This document shows positions 16,986 to 25,624 of a DNA stretch of 56,130 bases, one piece after another. Position 1 is the first letter of the stretch. The number at the start of each line of letters is the position of its first letter. Both the position numbers and the translations under genes were made by a program. The notes under the pieces were generated by a model. It ran no database searches, was not told the origin of the DNA, and saw nothing but the letters and a program-made list of their open reading frames with translations. Source of the stretch: Gammaproteobacteria bacterium. GTDB lineage: Bacteria > Pseudomonadota > Gammaproteobacteria > Pseudomonadales > Balneatricaceae. Location: positions 1 to 56,130 of the forward strand of contig JASMLZ010000065.1 in assembly GCA_030748435.1 (NCBI GenBank), in the 5' to 3' direction.

Positions 16986-18626
16986 TTATGAATGACTCAC
17001 CCGCAAGCGGCTATCACGCAATTCCCCTGCTTGATCAAGAATTGGGTAGGCGACCGATACCAGACAAGAATTAATACGTTTTAGATCACGCAAAATATCA
17101 AGGTATAACGCACTGATGTTAATATCTTGATGGCCCTGCTCACGCAGGCGTTTCTGGTGGCGGTTAACGGCACCATACTCCAGATCCCTAACCTCAGTTT
17201 TTTGTTCAAGTAAGTTACGGGCACTATTCAAATCACCAGACAAAAACACACTAAACGCCAGCTTCATATTGGTTTGTACACACAGGTAAAGCTGCTTTAT
17301 TTCTTCCTTGTCAGCAGCAGAAAAACGCACCTGCTGTTGGGTTTTCTTAGCGATTAACAGGGCCAGACTGCGTTCAATAATATCGCCAATATGTTCAAGA
17401 TTGGTGGCAAAGGCCATAATTTCATTACAGCGGCGTCTATCTTTCTCATTCAATGATTCACGACTCAACTGAGTAAGGTAAAGGTGGATTTTTTCATGAA
17501 AGTGGTCAATAAGGTCATCGGATTTTTTCATCTGCTGGACCAGATTTTGATCCTCGGTCTTTAAGGCATCAAGAGTCGAACCAATCATCGATTCCAAAGT
17601 GTCACCCATACGTAATATTTCCCGCACAACATTGGACAGGGCTACAGCAGGCACCTCCAATGCTGACGCATCCAGATGGCGAGGCCTGAATTCCTGTTCA
17701 TCATCAAGTTCAGCCGGCAATAGTGCTTCAGTCAACTGAGCCATCAGGTGAACTAGAGGCAATGCGACAATGACCAATACTAAATTGAATAGCAGATGAA
17801 AATTGACTATTTGGCGTCCGGCATCCAATTCTACGAGTGGCAGTAAAAGTTCAACTTGGCTTAGCCAAGGAAGTACCAGAATACAACCGAAGAGTCTAAA
17901 CAAAAAGTTTCCAAGTGGGGGCCGCCTGACCTCTGGGGCTTTATTCATGGTAGCCATCACTGCTGGCAAGGCACCTCCAAGATTGGCACCCAACACCAAG
18001 GTTAAAGCCACTGGGACACCAAGAACCCCAGTTCCCGCAAGCGATACAATCAACAGAATAATGGCAAGGCTGGAGTGGGCCATATAGGTAAAGACAGCTG
18101 CCACCAATACTGCCAATATAGGGTCACTAGCCAAGGCAACCAATACCCCTTGGGCAATATCAGAATCTCGCATGGGGCCGGATGCGGCCAAAATCAGTTG
18201 CAGAGCCAATAGCATCAGCCCAAGACCAATACAAAACAGACCCCACTGTTTGTCTCGCTCACTGGACAAGCGGCTAAACATGATAAAGCCCGAAAACAAG
18301 AGCATGGGGGATAGCCAAAATGGCTTAAAAGACAAGACTTGAGCAACCAATGCGGTACCTACATCGGCACCCAGTAATAGCCCCAGTGCCGGTACGCTGG
18401 TGATAAAGGAACTGGCCAACAAGGCTGTCGCAGTACTGCTTTGCAATAACAATGTGATACCCAAACCACCGGCGAACGCCTTGAACCTGTTATCCAGAAA
18501 ATTCCTTAAAGAGGCCCGCAGTGAACCACCATAAGCCTGGATAATACTGCTACGAACCATATGTAACCCCCACAACAAAAGGGCTACGCTGCCGAACAAA
18601 TCTATAATTACTTTGGTGCCAGTCAC
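16986..18626 (-). CDS. Na/Pi cotransporter family protein with PhoU-like tail
   Basis: The 546-residue protein has two Na/Pi-cotransporter repeats in the N-terminal membrane part. The first contains LLLQSSTATALLASSF and the second LGANLGGALPAVMAT. A hydrophilic C-terminal region of about 220 residues follows, with the helical PhoU-like pattern (FATNLEHIGDIIERSLALL). NptA/YjbB-type proteins move phosphate with sodium, and the tail may sense phosphate status. It converges with nadC and lies on the same strand as glpD, 206 bases away, in an interval where I see no clear feature. Confidence 0.9.
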   Translation of the reverse strand: MTGTKVIIDLFGSVALLLWGLHMVRSSIIQAYGGSLRASLRNFLDNRFKAFAGGLGITLLLQSSTATALLASSFITSVPALGLLLGADVGTALVAQVLSFKPFWLSPMLLFSGFIMFSRLSSERDKQWGLFCIGLGLMLLALQLILAASGPMRDSDIAQGVLVALASDPILAVLVAAVFTYMAHSSLAIILLIVSLAGTGVLGVPVALTLVLGANLGGALPAVMATMNKAPEVRRPPLGNFLFRLFGCILVLPWLSQVELLLPLVELDAGRQIVNFHLLFNLVLVIVALPLVHLMAQLTEALLPAELDDEQEFRPRHLDASALEVPAVALSNVVREILRMGDTLESMIGSTLDALKTEDQNLVQQMKKSDDLIDHFHEKIHLYLTQLSRESLNEKDRRRCNEIMAFATNLEHIGDIIERSLALLIAKKTQQQVRFSAADKEEIKQLYLCVQTNMKLAFSVFLSGDLNSARNLLEQKTEVRDLEYGAVNRHQKRLREQGHQDINISALYLDILRDLKRINSCLVSVAYPILDQAGELRDSRLRVSHS

Positions 18627-18832
18627 TTTGATCCTATATTAATTTACGATTGATAATTGTGTAATTTCACTCCACCCAATATCTTGTGATATATGACTTA
18701 AATACAAGATAAGACAATCAGCCCCTATTGTCTGGGTATTAAAAGTATTGATGACGCGGTAAAGCAAAGGCTTATAAATGCACTATGCTGCTGATAGCTA
18801 ACCTGCCTGGCAAAGATACTGCCGCAGGGGCA

Positions 18833-20362
18833 TTATGCGACCTGAGGTTCAGGCGTCATATCCCCTGTGGCCCTTATGGCTTTGAGAAAACACTCCAGCT
18901 CATGGATTTCCGCATCCTGCAACAACAAGCCGAGCTTGGTACGGCGCCAAATAATATCTTCTGCACTGTGCGCCCATTCATGCTTAACCAGATACTCCAC
19001 TTCTTTCTCATATAGGCCGGCACCAAAATCACGCCCCATAGATGCCAACGAATCTGTATGTTCCAGAAGTACGTAGCTTAAAGTGCCATAACAGCGGACA
19101 TAGCGGCCGATAACCACTTCCGGTAGCCAGGGAAACTTTGCCCGCAATTCGGACCCAAGTTGTTGAGCATCAGCAAACTCACCACCAGGCAAAGGGGCAT
19201 TATGGGTCCAGGGGTCACCTGCCTGATCAAAGAAGGTTGCAATACCGTCCACTACCGCCTCTGCCAATTTACGATAGGTGGTAATTTTGCCACCAAATAC
19301 AGATACCAGAGGCGCACCATCCTTGCCAGGCCTGTCAATTGCAAAACTGTAGTCGCGTGTAACAGCCTGAGCATTAGCCGACTCATCATCGATTAAAGGA
19401 CGAACCCCTGAGTAGGTGTGGACAATATCCTGCCTGCTAATCTGTTGCTTAAAGTGACTATTGGTAACAGCGATTAAATAGTCAATTTCCTGCTCAGAAA
19501 TACTGCTTTTTTCAGGTGCCCCATCGTATTCCTCATCAGTTGTCCCAATCAGGGAAAATTGCTCCTCGTAGGGAATAACAAACACAATGCGACCATCTTC
19601 GTTTTGCAATATATACGCCTCAGGTTCATCATGCAGTTTAGGCACAATAATATGACTACCTTTGACCAGACGGATTTGCTTGGGCGCTTTGACTGCAAGT
19701 GCCTGCTGGAAAAAATCCACCACCCAAGGGCCCGCAGCATTAACTAAGACCCGGGCTTTGCATACTTGCTGCTCACCAGTAATCTGGTCCTCCAAGGTCA
19801 CATGCCACAGGGCATCTTTGCGCACCGCACTGACACAGCGGGTATGGCTATTGATAATAGCCCCCTTATCTCTAGCGGCCATGGCATTAAGCACTACCAA
19901 ACGGGCGTCATCCACCCAGGCATCAGAATACTCGAAGCCGCGCGTGATTTCTGCCCGCAAGGGACTGGTATGGTTAAACTTGATACCTACTGAAGCTGTT
20001 AAGGTCTTCAGCCTGCTTAAATGATCATAGAGAAAAAGACCTGCCCTGATCATCCATACAGGACGCAAATGAGGCCGGTGTGGTAAGCGAAAGCGCAGAG
20101 GCCACATAATATGCGGGGCCTTAGCAAGCAACACTTCCCTTTCCGCTAATGCTTCACGCACCAGCCGAAATTGATAGTGCTCAAGATAACGCAAGCCACC
20201 ATGAATTAACTTGCTACTATTAGAAGAAGTGGCTGAACCCAAGTCCCGCATCTCACAAAGGCTAACACTTAGTCCTCTGCCGGCGGCATCTAAAGCAATA
20301 CCAACACCATTAACGCCACCACCAACAACCAATAAATCCAAAACTTTCGACTTCTGTTCCAC
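18833..20362 (-). CDS. glpD: Aerobic glycerol-3-phosphate dehydrogenase
   Basis: This FAD-dependent membrane-associated enzyme oxidises sn-glycerol-3-phosphate to dihydroxyacetone phosphate and passes electrons to quinone. The 509-residue length is typical. The N-terminal dinucleotide motif VVGGGVNGVGIALDAAGRGL is clear, followed by SSNSSKLIHGGLRYLEHYQF and, later, FGGKITTYRKLAE. A C-terminal DAO_C domain completes it. The next gene upstream, on the same strand, encodes a GlpR-type repressor. Tandem CGAACAT-type repeats at 20451-20470 lie about 90 bases upstream of the start. Confidence 0.96.
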   Translation of the reverse strand: MEQKSKVLDLLVVGGGVNGVGIALDAAGRGLSVSLCEMRDLGSATSSNSSKLIHGGLRYLEHYQFRLVREALAEREVLLAKAPHIMWPLRFRLPHRPHLRPVWMIRAGLFLYDHLSRLKTLTASVGIKFNHTSPLRAEITRGFEYSDAWVDDARLVVLNAMAARDKGAIINSHTRCVSAVRKDALWHVTLEDQITGEQQVCKARVLVNAAGPWVVDFFQQALAVKAPKQIRLVKGSHIIVPKLHDEPEAYILQNEDGRIVFVIPYEEQFSLIGTTDEEYDGAPEKSSISEQEIDYLIAVTNSHFKQQISRQDIVHTYSGVRPLIDDESANAQAVTRDYSFAIDRPGKDGAPLVSVFGGKITTYRKLAEAVVDGIATFFDQAGDPWTHNAPLPGGEFADAQQLGSELRAKFPWLPEVVIGRYVRCYGTLSYVLLEHTDSLASMGRDFGAGLYEKEVEYLVKHEWAHSAEDIIWRRTKLGLLLQDAEIHELECFLKAIRATGDMTPEPQVA

Positions 20363-20450
20363 TTACCTATTACACCCTAATCTATGTTCTGCGGCAGGAA
20401 TCCTGTATATCCAACCCATTGCATAAAATTATAGGCTCAAATTAGAATAT

Positions 20451-20470
20451 TTTCAAACATTTTCGAACAT
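20451..20470. promoter_or_regulatory. Candidate GlpR operator in front of glpD
   Basis: Two 10-base direct repeats, TTTCAAACAT and TTTCGAACAT, lie back to back about 90-110 bases upstream of glpD. E. coli GlpR sites contain TTCG/CGAACAT half-sites. A very similar tandem arrangement occurs upstream of glpR at 21461-21480. Confidence 0.5.
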
Positions 20471-20571
20471 TTTAGGATAAAAATCTGCCTTTCGGATCAG
20501 CTAATGAAGCCACTAGCAACCAAAAACAATAAATAACTTTATTAACAATAAGGGCAGGCTTATAGGGCTAT

Positions 20572-21330
20572 CTATACCATATGTAAAATAACCTGATATT
20601 CGTCCAGTGCCGCCATTATTTCCTCTGGCGGAGGCGTATCAGTAAACAGGTGGTCGGCCTGACCAATAGTGCCAAGGCGAACCATAGCATTACGGCCAAA
20701 TTTGGAATGATCCGTAGCCAGTAATACCTGCCGGGAATTCTTGATAATCGCCTGAGCCACCAGAACCTCACGATAATCAAAGTCCAGTAGTGAACCATCA
20801 GACAGGATGCCGCTGATGCCTATGATACCAAAGTCCATATGAAACTGATTGATAAAATCACTGGTGGCTTCACCAATAACACCGCCATCACTATGTCGAA
20901 CTTCGCCACCGGCGATAATAACGGAAAACTCCTCCTTGGCGCCAAGTATTGATGCCACATGAAGGTTATTGGTAACCACCTGAAGATGACGATGATTCAG
21001 CAATGCACGAGCAATGATTTCATTGGTAGTGCCAATATTAATAAATAAAGACGCCCCATCAGGAATAATTTTCACCAACGCTGCAGCGATCTTTTCCTTG
21101 GCCTCAAGATTCAGCACCTTGCGCGTCTGATAGGAGGTATTGACAGTGCTGCTTTCCAGTCCAGCACCACCATGATGGCGACAAATTTTTTGCTCCATCG
21201 CCAATTGATTAAGGTCACGACGGATCGTCTGGGGAGTAACCTGAAATGATTCTACTAATTCATCTATGCTAACAAAACCACTGGCTTGAATCTTTTCAAG
21301 TATCAGGGCATGACGGTGACTCTGGCTCAT
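20572..21330 (-). CDS. glpR: GlpR-type DeoR family repressor
   Basis: The 252-residue protein has an N-terminal DeoR winged helix (HALILEKIQASGFVSIDELV, then the recognition segment QVTPQTIRRDLNQLA) and a C-terminal phosphosugar-sensor domain with INIGTTNEIIARALLNH. Gene order with glpD supports GlpR, the repressor inactivated by glycerol-3-phosphate. I chose ATG 21330 (MSQSHRHALIL) behind GAGGAATTAG; the longer frame to 21375 adds Gly/Arg-rich sequence without family support. It lies 209 bases upstream of glpD on the same strand. Confidence 0.88.
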   Translation of the reverse strand: MSQSHRHALILEKIQASGFVSIDELVESFQVTPQTIRRDLNQLAMEQKICRHHGGAGLESSTVNTSYQTRKVLNLEAKEKIAAALVKIIPDGASLFINIGTTNEIIARALLNHRHLQVVTNNLHVASILGAKEEFSVIIAGGEVRHSDGGVIGEATSDFINQFHMDFGIIGISGILSDGSLLDFDYREVLVAQAIIKNSRQVLLATDHSKFGRNAMVRLGTIGQADHLFTDTPPPEEIMAALDEYQVILHMV

Positions 21331-21460
21331 CGGTCTAATTCCTCTTCCACCACCCATAAATAAGCTGGTCAGCATTGTAACACTTGCCTACTAAAGGTGG
21401 GAACTGCAGCAGTAATATGCCAGACTAAATATTACTCACATCTTCAGGATCAACTCACCA

Positions 21461-21480
21461 AACGAACATATTCGAACAAT
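21461..21480. promoter_or_regulatory. Candidate GlpR operator in front of glpR
   Basis: AACGAACATA is followed directly by TTCGAACAAT: two CGAACA half-sites exactly 10 bases apart, about 135-150 bases upstream of glpR. The spacing equals that of the glpD site, suggesting autoregulation by the same protein. Confidence 0.5.
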
Positions 21481-21521
21481 CAAGATCTATATGACCGAAA
21501 TTAATGCCACTTTATACAGAT

Positions 21522-22025
21522 CTATAACCCACCTCTTGCTGCTAACAGACTATGGGCAATTTCTACAAACCCATCTCCACCACGGCCCTTTGACAGCCAC
21601 GCCGGGTAGGCATCCATAGCAGCAAAATCCCTGACATTGGCGACGCCAAAACTATGCTTAAAATGAGCAAACATGGGAGCATCATTAGGACTATCACCAA
21701 TAAAAATGGCCTCTTCCAAAATATCACCTAACTCGACTTTTAATATTTCCCGACAGAATCGTTGGGTCATGGTCAGTTTGTCATGGTCACCAAACCAGCC
21801 ATTGACATGAATGGACGAAATCTTTGCAACAGCACCCGCTTCCTGGAAAATTGCCTGAATACGCTGTACATCCCTATCAGCCAGAGGTGCTACATCCTCA
21901 CAAAAATCGATGGCCAAATCTGTATCACGAAAGTGCTGATCGGCAGCCACAGCCGACCCTGGAACCTCCGCCAAAATCTGCTCACCGACTTGCCCTGCTT
22001 TATCCAAGCCACACTCCCCGCTCAA
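21522..22025 (-). pseudogene. HAD-superfamily hydrolase, truncated at the N-terminus
   Basis: About 167 residues remain of a HAD-IIB type phosphatase. The retained part has DLAIDFCEDVAPL, then VAKISSIHVNGWFGDHDKLTM, and the motif-IV-like GDSPNDAPMFAHF, ending near VEIAHSLLAARGGL. Intact relatives known to me are about 270 residues and begin with the nucleophile motif (DDTLT type), which is missing, so the product should be inactive. The only possible start near the break is TTG, and a stop codon lies a few codons further upstream. The break is about 160 bases from tRNA-Arg and the integrase remnant, which suggests loss during an integration or excision event. Confidence 0.75.
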
Positions 22026-22147
22026 TTCTGGCCATGGAGTTTATGGAGACATTTCTGGATAGCATCACCCCGCATCTACTTGACTGAGAAACCTGACTGA
22101 GTAAGACCCAACTACTCACCAATTCTCTCAATGGCTATATGAGGGTG

Positions 22148-22176
22148 TTGCTTTCACTGCCCAGCTTGCGTAATAT
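22148..22176 (+). promoter_or_regulatory. Promoter of tRNA-Arg
   Basis: TTGCTT (22148-22153) and TAATAT (22171-22176) are separated by 17 bases. A C-rich stretch follows, and the mature tRNA begins at 22185. Spacing and boxes fit a strong sigma-70 promoter. Confidence 0.65.
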
Positions 22177-22184
22177 CCTCCCGC

Positions 22185-22259
22185 CCCCTCGTAGTTCAAT
22201 GGATAGAATAGGGCCCTCCTAAGGCTTAGATGTAGGTTCGATTCCTACCGAGGGGACCA
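22185..22259 (+). tRNA. tRNA-Arg (anticodon CCT)
   Basis: A cloverleaf can be drawn. The acceptor CCCCTCG pairs with CGAGGGG, followed by discriminator A and an encoded CCA. The anticodon loop CTCCTAA gives anticodon CCT, and the T-arm is GTAGG-TTCGATT-CCTAC. It reads AGG codons. The equivalent E. coli gene, argW, is a well-known integration site for phages and islands, and an integrase remnant lies just downstream here. Confidence 0.96.
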
Positions 22260-22342
22260 TTCCCTTAAGAAATCCCACAGTAACCCCTTGTTGTAATACA
22301 CGCAGTTTCCCGAAATTGCTCTGTAGTGTGAGGACCCTTTTT

Positions 22343-22976
22343 GTGGACCATAGTCATTCCTATCTTTACCTTCGTAAAAGCACCTATTACTACTCTCGTC
22401 GTGTCCCTTTGGATATGCTTAACCAATACACCTCAAAAACCCATCGTTTTGAGTTTAAGAACTGGGTCAAGACGTGCAGCCCTTAGGGGATGCCAACAGA
22501 TAAGTATTTAGCTTGAAAATCACTGGAGTGCCATTCGTGTCGACCAAATAACAAAGAAACTAGCCAAACAAACCAATGTAGAAAGGTTGCATGTAGGTTT
22601 TGAAGGCTGTGGATATGACTTGAATGATGCTCGCGATCTGTACCTGCGTCTTAAAGGTGAAAGCAAAGGCGATACTTTTTATCGTGTAGCAGAACGAAAT
22701 ATTGAGTATGTTGTTGATACCATTGGTAACAGAGATCTAAGCCAATATAGCAGTACTGATGGAGCAGCATTTCGTGATGCCCTTATTGCAAGAGGCTTAA
22801 CAATAAGCTCCGTTAAGAGGGTGTTTTCTTCTGTAAGGTCAATCCTTAACCTGATAGTCAAAGAACATGGTTTACAGGTAACTAACCCTTTTTCTGGTAC
22901 CTATATGCCAGAAGATAACAAGGGGTTCTACCCCGTTTTCACGGACGGTTATAAAAAGGCTGTGGACTTCCCCTAG
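22343..22976 (+). pseudogene. Tyrosine recombinase (integrase) remnant
   Basis: Starting at GTG 22343, the frame reads HSYLYLRKSTYYYSRRVPLDML, the usual N-terminus of island-type integrases (YLYxRxSTYYxRRRVP). It stops at TAG 22484-22486. A one-base shift near 22450 restores SLRTGSRRAALRGCQQ, which meets another TAG at 22509-22511. After that the frame is open through LENHWSAIR to 22976 and covers the SAM-like core-binding domain (DARDLYLRLKG, then DGAAFRDALIARGLTISSVK). The catalytic Arg-His-Arg-Tyr domain is absent. A frameshift, a stop and a missing C-terminal half make it a clear pseudogene next to tRNA-Arg. Confidence 0.85.
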
Positions 22977-23005
22977 TATTCATTCACTCGCGCCACCAGG
23001 GCATA

Positions 23006-23578
23006 TCAATCATTGAGTTTGTGCTTGGCTTTAGCCCACGGGTCAAAGCTGCCAACAGTCTGTTGAGATGCAGAAGCAGCAGGATATTTATCTGGTTCTA
23101 TTAAAGCAGTTGCATCAGGTGCTGCTCCAGATGGACGTGCATATGGCCCTCGCTGAGTGTGTTTACTTGAGCGATTGTTATGCTTTTCCTTGCACCCACC
23201 ACGATCATATGCAGAGGCTTTTTTAGCTCGTATTGCCTGCAAACGAGCGCCTTCTTCTAGGCTCAATGGTGCGGGTTCACCGGGAATATGGTCGTCGGGC
23301 ACAATGCGGTCACGGGGAGCAATAGAGAATTCTCTTGCCGGAGCTTTGGGTAAATTCTTAAATTGATACAGGTAAAATTCTTCTACCTTTTCTCTGGCCC
23401 ATTCGGTCTTTTTAAGAAATTTCACACTGGAAGCGACACTTGGATTGGTTTTCAAACAATTGAGTTGCAAATAGGCATAGAGTATTTCGAAACCGTAATG
23501 ATCAACGATCTGTTCTACTAAGGTTTTTAAGCCCAAGCCATGCAAGGGGTTGTTCTTGTAGTTAATTTCACTACTCAT
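23006..23578 (-). CDS. VF530-like DNA-binding protein with long C-terminal tail
   Basis: The first 75 residues match the VF530 (DUF2132) family: NNPLHGLGLKTLVEQIVDHYG, then LQLNCLKTNPSVASSVKFLKK and TEWAREKVEEFYL. VF530 proteins are small, about 70-90 residues, and have been proposed to bind DNA from structure. Here about 110 extra residues follow, rich in Ala, Pro, Arg, Lys and Ser (RIVPDDHIPGEPAPLSLEE and KHNNRSSKHTQRGPYARPSG), probably disordered and basic. Its role is unknown. It lies beside the integrase remnant and converges with it. Confidence 0.8.
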   Translation of the reverse strand: MSSEINYKNNPLHGLGLKTLVEQIVDHYGFEILYAYLQLNCLKTNPSVASSVKFLKKTEWAREKVEEFYLYQFKNLPKAPAREFSIAPRDRIVPDDHIPGEPAPLSLEEGARLQAIRAKKASAYDRGGCKEKHNNRSSKHTQRGPYARPSGAAPDATALIEPDKYPAASASQQTVGSFDPWAKAKHKLND

Positions 23579-23923
23579 AGGATAATCCGGTTGTGTGCTA
23601 GAATTGGCGGTATTATATACTGAGTAGGCAAACTATACCTGTTTTGTCTTATGGCTTGTGCCATTCGATGGCCCATTAGCCATCGTATCCACTACCTATA
23701 TTTAAGACGCGTGTTGGCTGTTTATAGCCATTTCCATTTGGCTCAATCTAGCTTACTATTTTTACCAGTTTATACCTTTAATAATAGTCTCTATAAATGA
23801 CCTGAAGAATTTATAAATCCGTCATTGCAAGTGAAGCTAAGCAATCCGCAGCAAATAAAATCAATAGCCGAGAAATTTGCGTGTCGCTCAACTTTTCGCA
23901 ATGACGAATTTTTTAGAGATTAC
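23579..23923. other. Gap between the VF530-like gene and the Wzz-type gene
   Basis: No gene is visible in these 345 bases. The right part carries the inverted-repeat element at 23815-23911. The left part is AT-rich and should hold the promoter of the VF530-like gene; I cannot point to a firm -35/-10 pair. Confidence 0.5.
23815..23911. repeat. MITE-like inverted-repeat element, copy 1
   Basis: AAATCCGTCATTGC (23815-23828) and GCAATGACGAATTT (23898-23911) form 14-bp terminal inverted repeats with one mismatch around about 70 bases that include GTGAAGCTAAGCAATCC and AAATAAAATCAATAG. The GTCATTGC-AGTGAAGC-AAGCAATCC pattern is common in dispersed bacterial intergenic repeats. A more decayed relative lies at 27543-27626. 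Confidence 0.6.
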
Positions 23924-25429
23924 CTAGTTTATATCCTGTGCTGCTGCCGGGCCCATCAGACGCTTGACAAAAACCACTGCCACACCAATAAAGCAGCCCA
24001 TAATAAAGGCTAATATTAACTTAAGTACTAATTTATTAGATAAGTTACTTGTGCCAACCAGTGTAACCGCACCTTGAATATCATAAAGTTGACCGTTATC
24101 GGCCAAATAGCGCTCGTTAGCAATACGGGTAATAGCGGTTAAGGCATCATTAATGTTAGCCATTTTAGCGCTGGCCGCATCAATCAGTTGGTCGATCTTG
24201 TTAACGTCAAGTGTGGCTTTGGCATTGGTGGTGGCAGATTGATAAAATTCAATCTCTGTAATGATCAGTTGCAGCTCGGATGAAAGCTTAATTTTCTCCG
24301 ATAACAACTCTTTGCGGTACTCTGGATCCGCCATTTTTGAGCCCAATTGCAATAGCGAGTTAACTAGGTCATTACTGTATTGTGGCGAATAAATCTGGGG
24401 GCTGGACGATGCTTGAGTTTGCCCTGCCACAGACCGCGACTGCATATCCTGCTGCTGGTTAAACTGGGTCATAGCCTCATCATATACCGTCACCATACGT
24501 TGTAAGCTATCACGCTCACGTGCCAACTTACCCAATCGGGCTTCACGAAAGCCTTCATACCAAACATCACTATCTATGCCAACCCCAGATTTAATCACCA
24601 TTTCTTTTAAAATAGCTATTTTATACTTGCCTTCGGCACTTAACAGGTGTGACAGGTCGGCTAAGGTTAGGCCGGATTGTGAATCAGCTATGGAACTTAA
24701 CAGAGGGTCAGTACTAAATTCCGCCACCGCATCAGCCAACAGCTTGTGGGTATCCGATAAAATATTGACCTTGATAAGCAACTCATCTTCCGAGGTGGTG
24801 ATAATCTGGCTCTTTATGGCAGGCTTGCTTAAATTCATTACCCCACGCACGCTGAGGGCTTGCTTGGCCCAGGTATCAGCAATGGCAGTAAGAATAGTGC
24901 TGGCCTTGGCCATATTGCCGTTTACCAAGGCCATATCCAGCGTCAGAGTACCATTGGTTCTGGACTTATTTCTAAGGGTCTCGGAATAGGCATCAATAGC
25001 TTCGTTAAACTCGGCTACAGACAGGCCTTTATCCTTAGCTGCAAGACTGGTAATAACCGCTTCAAGTTCATCAGCGCCAACAAAACTGGGGGTCAAGGTT
25101 AAAGCACTGGTGAAATCATTGTAACTCACACTAGCATCCATATGCTGACTATAGACTGCACTCAATACCGGATCAGACACCAGTTCCAGTGGTGAAAACT
25201 TGGTTTTATTAGGATAGATTCCTTCACCTGCACCTTTAAAGTTAAAATGCACCTGCATGCTTGCCTGGTCTTGCTTGTCCAGAGCAATGCCACCCATTTG
25301 ATAAACCCCAATAATCAAGACAAATAGGGCGCCCCATAGCAAGATACTCCATTTGGCCTTCCATAGAGGTTGTATAATATCTCGCAGATCAATTTCATCA
25401 GCCTGCGTGGGTATGGTTTCTTGGTTCAT
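23924..25429 (-). CDS. Wzz/GumC-type polysaccharide chain-length protein
   Basis: The 501-residue protein starts with a short cytoplasmic segment (EIDLRDIIQPLWKAKWSIL) and a first membrane helix at about residues 32-50, the Wzz-domain hallmark. A long periplasmic part rich in predicted helices and coiled coil follows, then a second membrane helix near the C-terminus (LVLKLILAFIMGCFIGVAVVF). Such proteins set the chain length of O-antigen or exopolysaccharide. No kinase domain, Wza, glycosyltransferase, Wzx or Wzy gene is nearby, so it is an orphan whose target locus must be elsewhere. A 195-base gap upstream probably holds its promoter. Confidence 0.85.
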   Translation of the reverse strand: MNQETIPTQADEIDLRDIIQPLWKAKWSILLWGALFVLIIGVYQMGGIALDKQDQASMQVHFNFKGAGEGIYPNKTKFSPLELVSDPVLSAVYSQHMDASVSYNDFTSALTLTPSFVGADELEAVITSLAAKDKGLSVAEFNEAIDAYSETLRNKSRTNGTLTLDMALVNGNMAKASTILTAIADTWAKQALSVRGVMNLSKPAIKSQIITTSEDELLIKVNILSDTHKLLADAVAEFSTDPLLSSIADSQSGLTLADLSHLLSAEGKYKIAILKEMVIKSGVGIDSDVWYEGFREARLGKLARERDSLQRMVTVYDEAMTQFNQQQDMQSRSVAGQTQASSSPQIYSPQYSNDLVNSLLQLGSKMADPEYRKELLSEKIKLSSELQLIITEIEFYQSATTNAKATLDVNKIDQLIDAASAKMANINDALTAITRIANERYLADNGQLYDIQGAVTLVGTSNLSNKLVLKLILAFIMGCFIGVAVVFVKRLMGPAAAQDIN

Positions 25430-25624
25430 TTAATCGTCCTTAACATATAGGTAAATAAAAAATAGACGGCAAAACTATTTGGTACATATAGCCCACAGCC
25501 TTATTAAGGCTGGCTACTGAGACCAGTAAAGAAAAACAATATAACATGCTAACCAGCTTATTCGTAGCAGCTTTTCCAAAATGCTAGAGTTTGCTTGAGT
25601 ATCTAACTTAATCTCTGCAAGCCA

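Noticed and set aside
16986-18626. Reading the Na/Pi cotransporter's tail as a separate PhoU gene
   Set aside because: The frame is continuous and the membrane-plus-PhoU-like arrangement is normal for this family.
22977-23005. Right attachment site (attR) of an island ending after the integrase remnant
   Set aside because: No copy of the tRNA-Arg 3' end is visible here or elsewhere downstream in the window, so no island boundary can be drawn.
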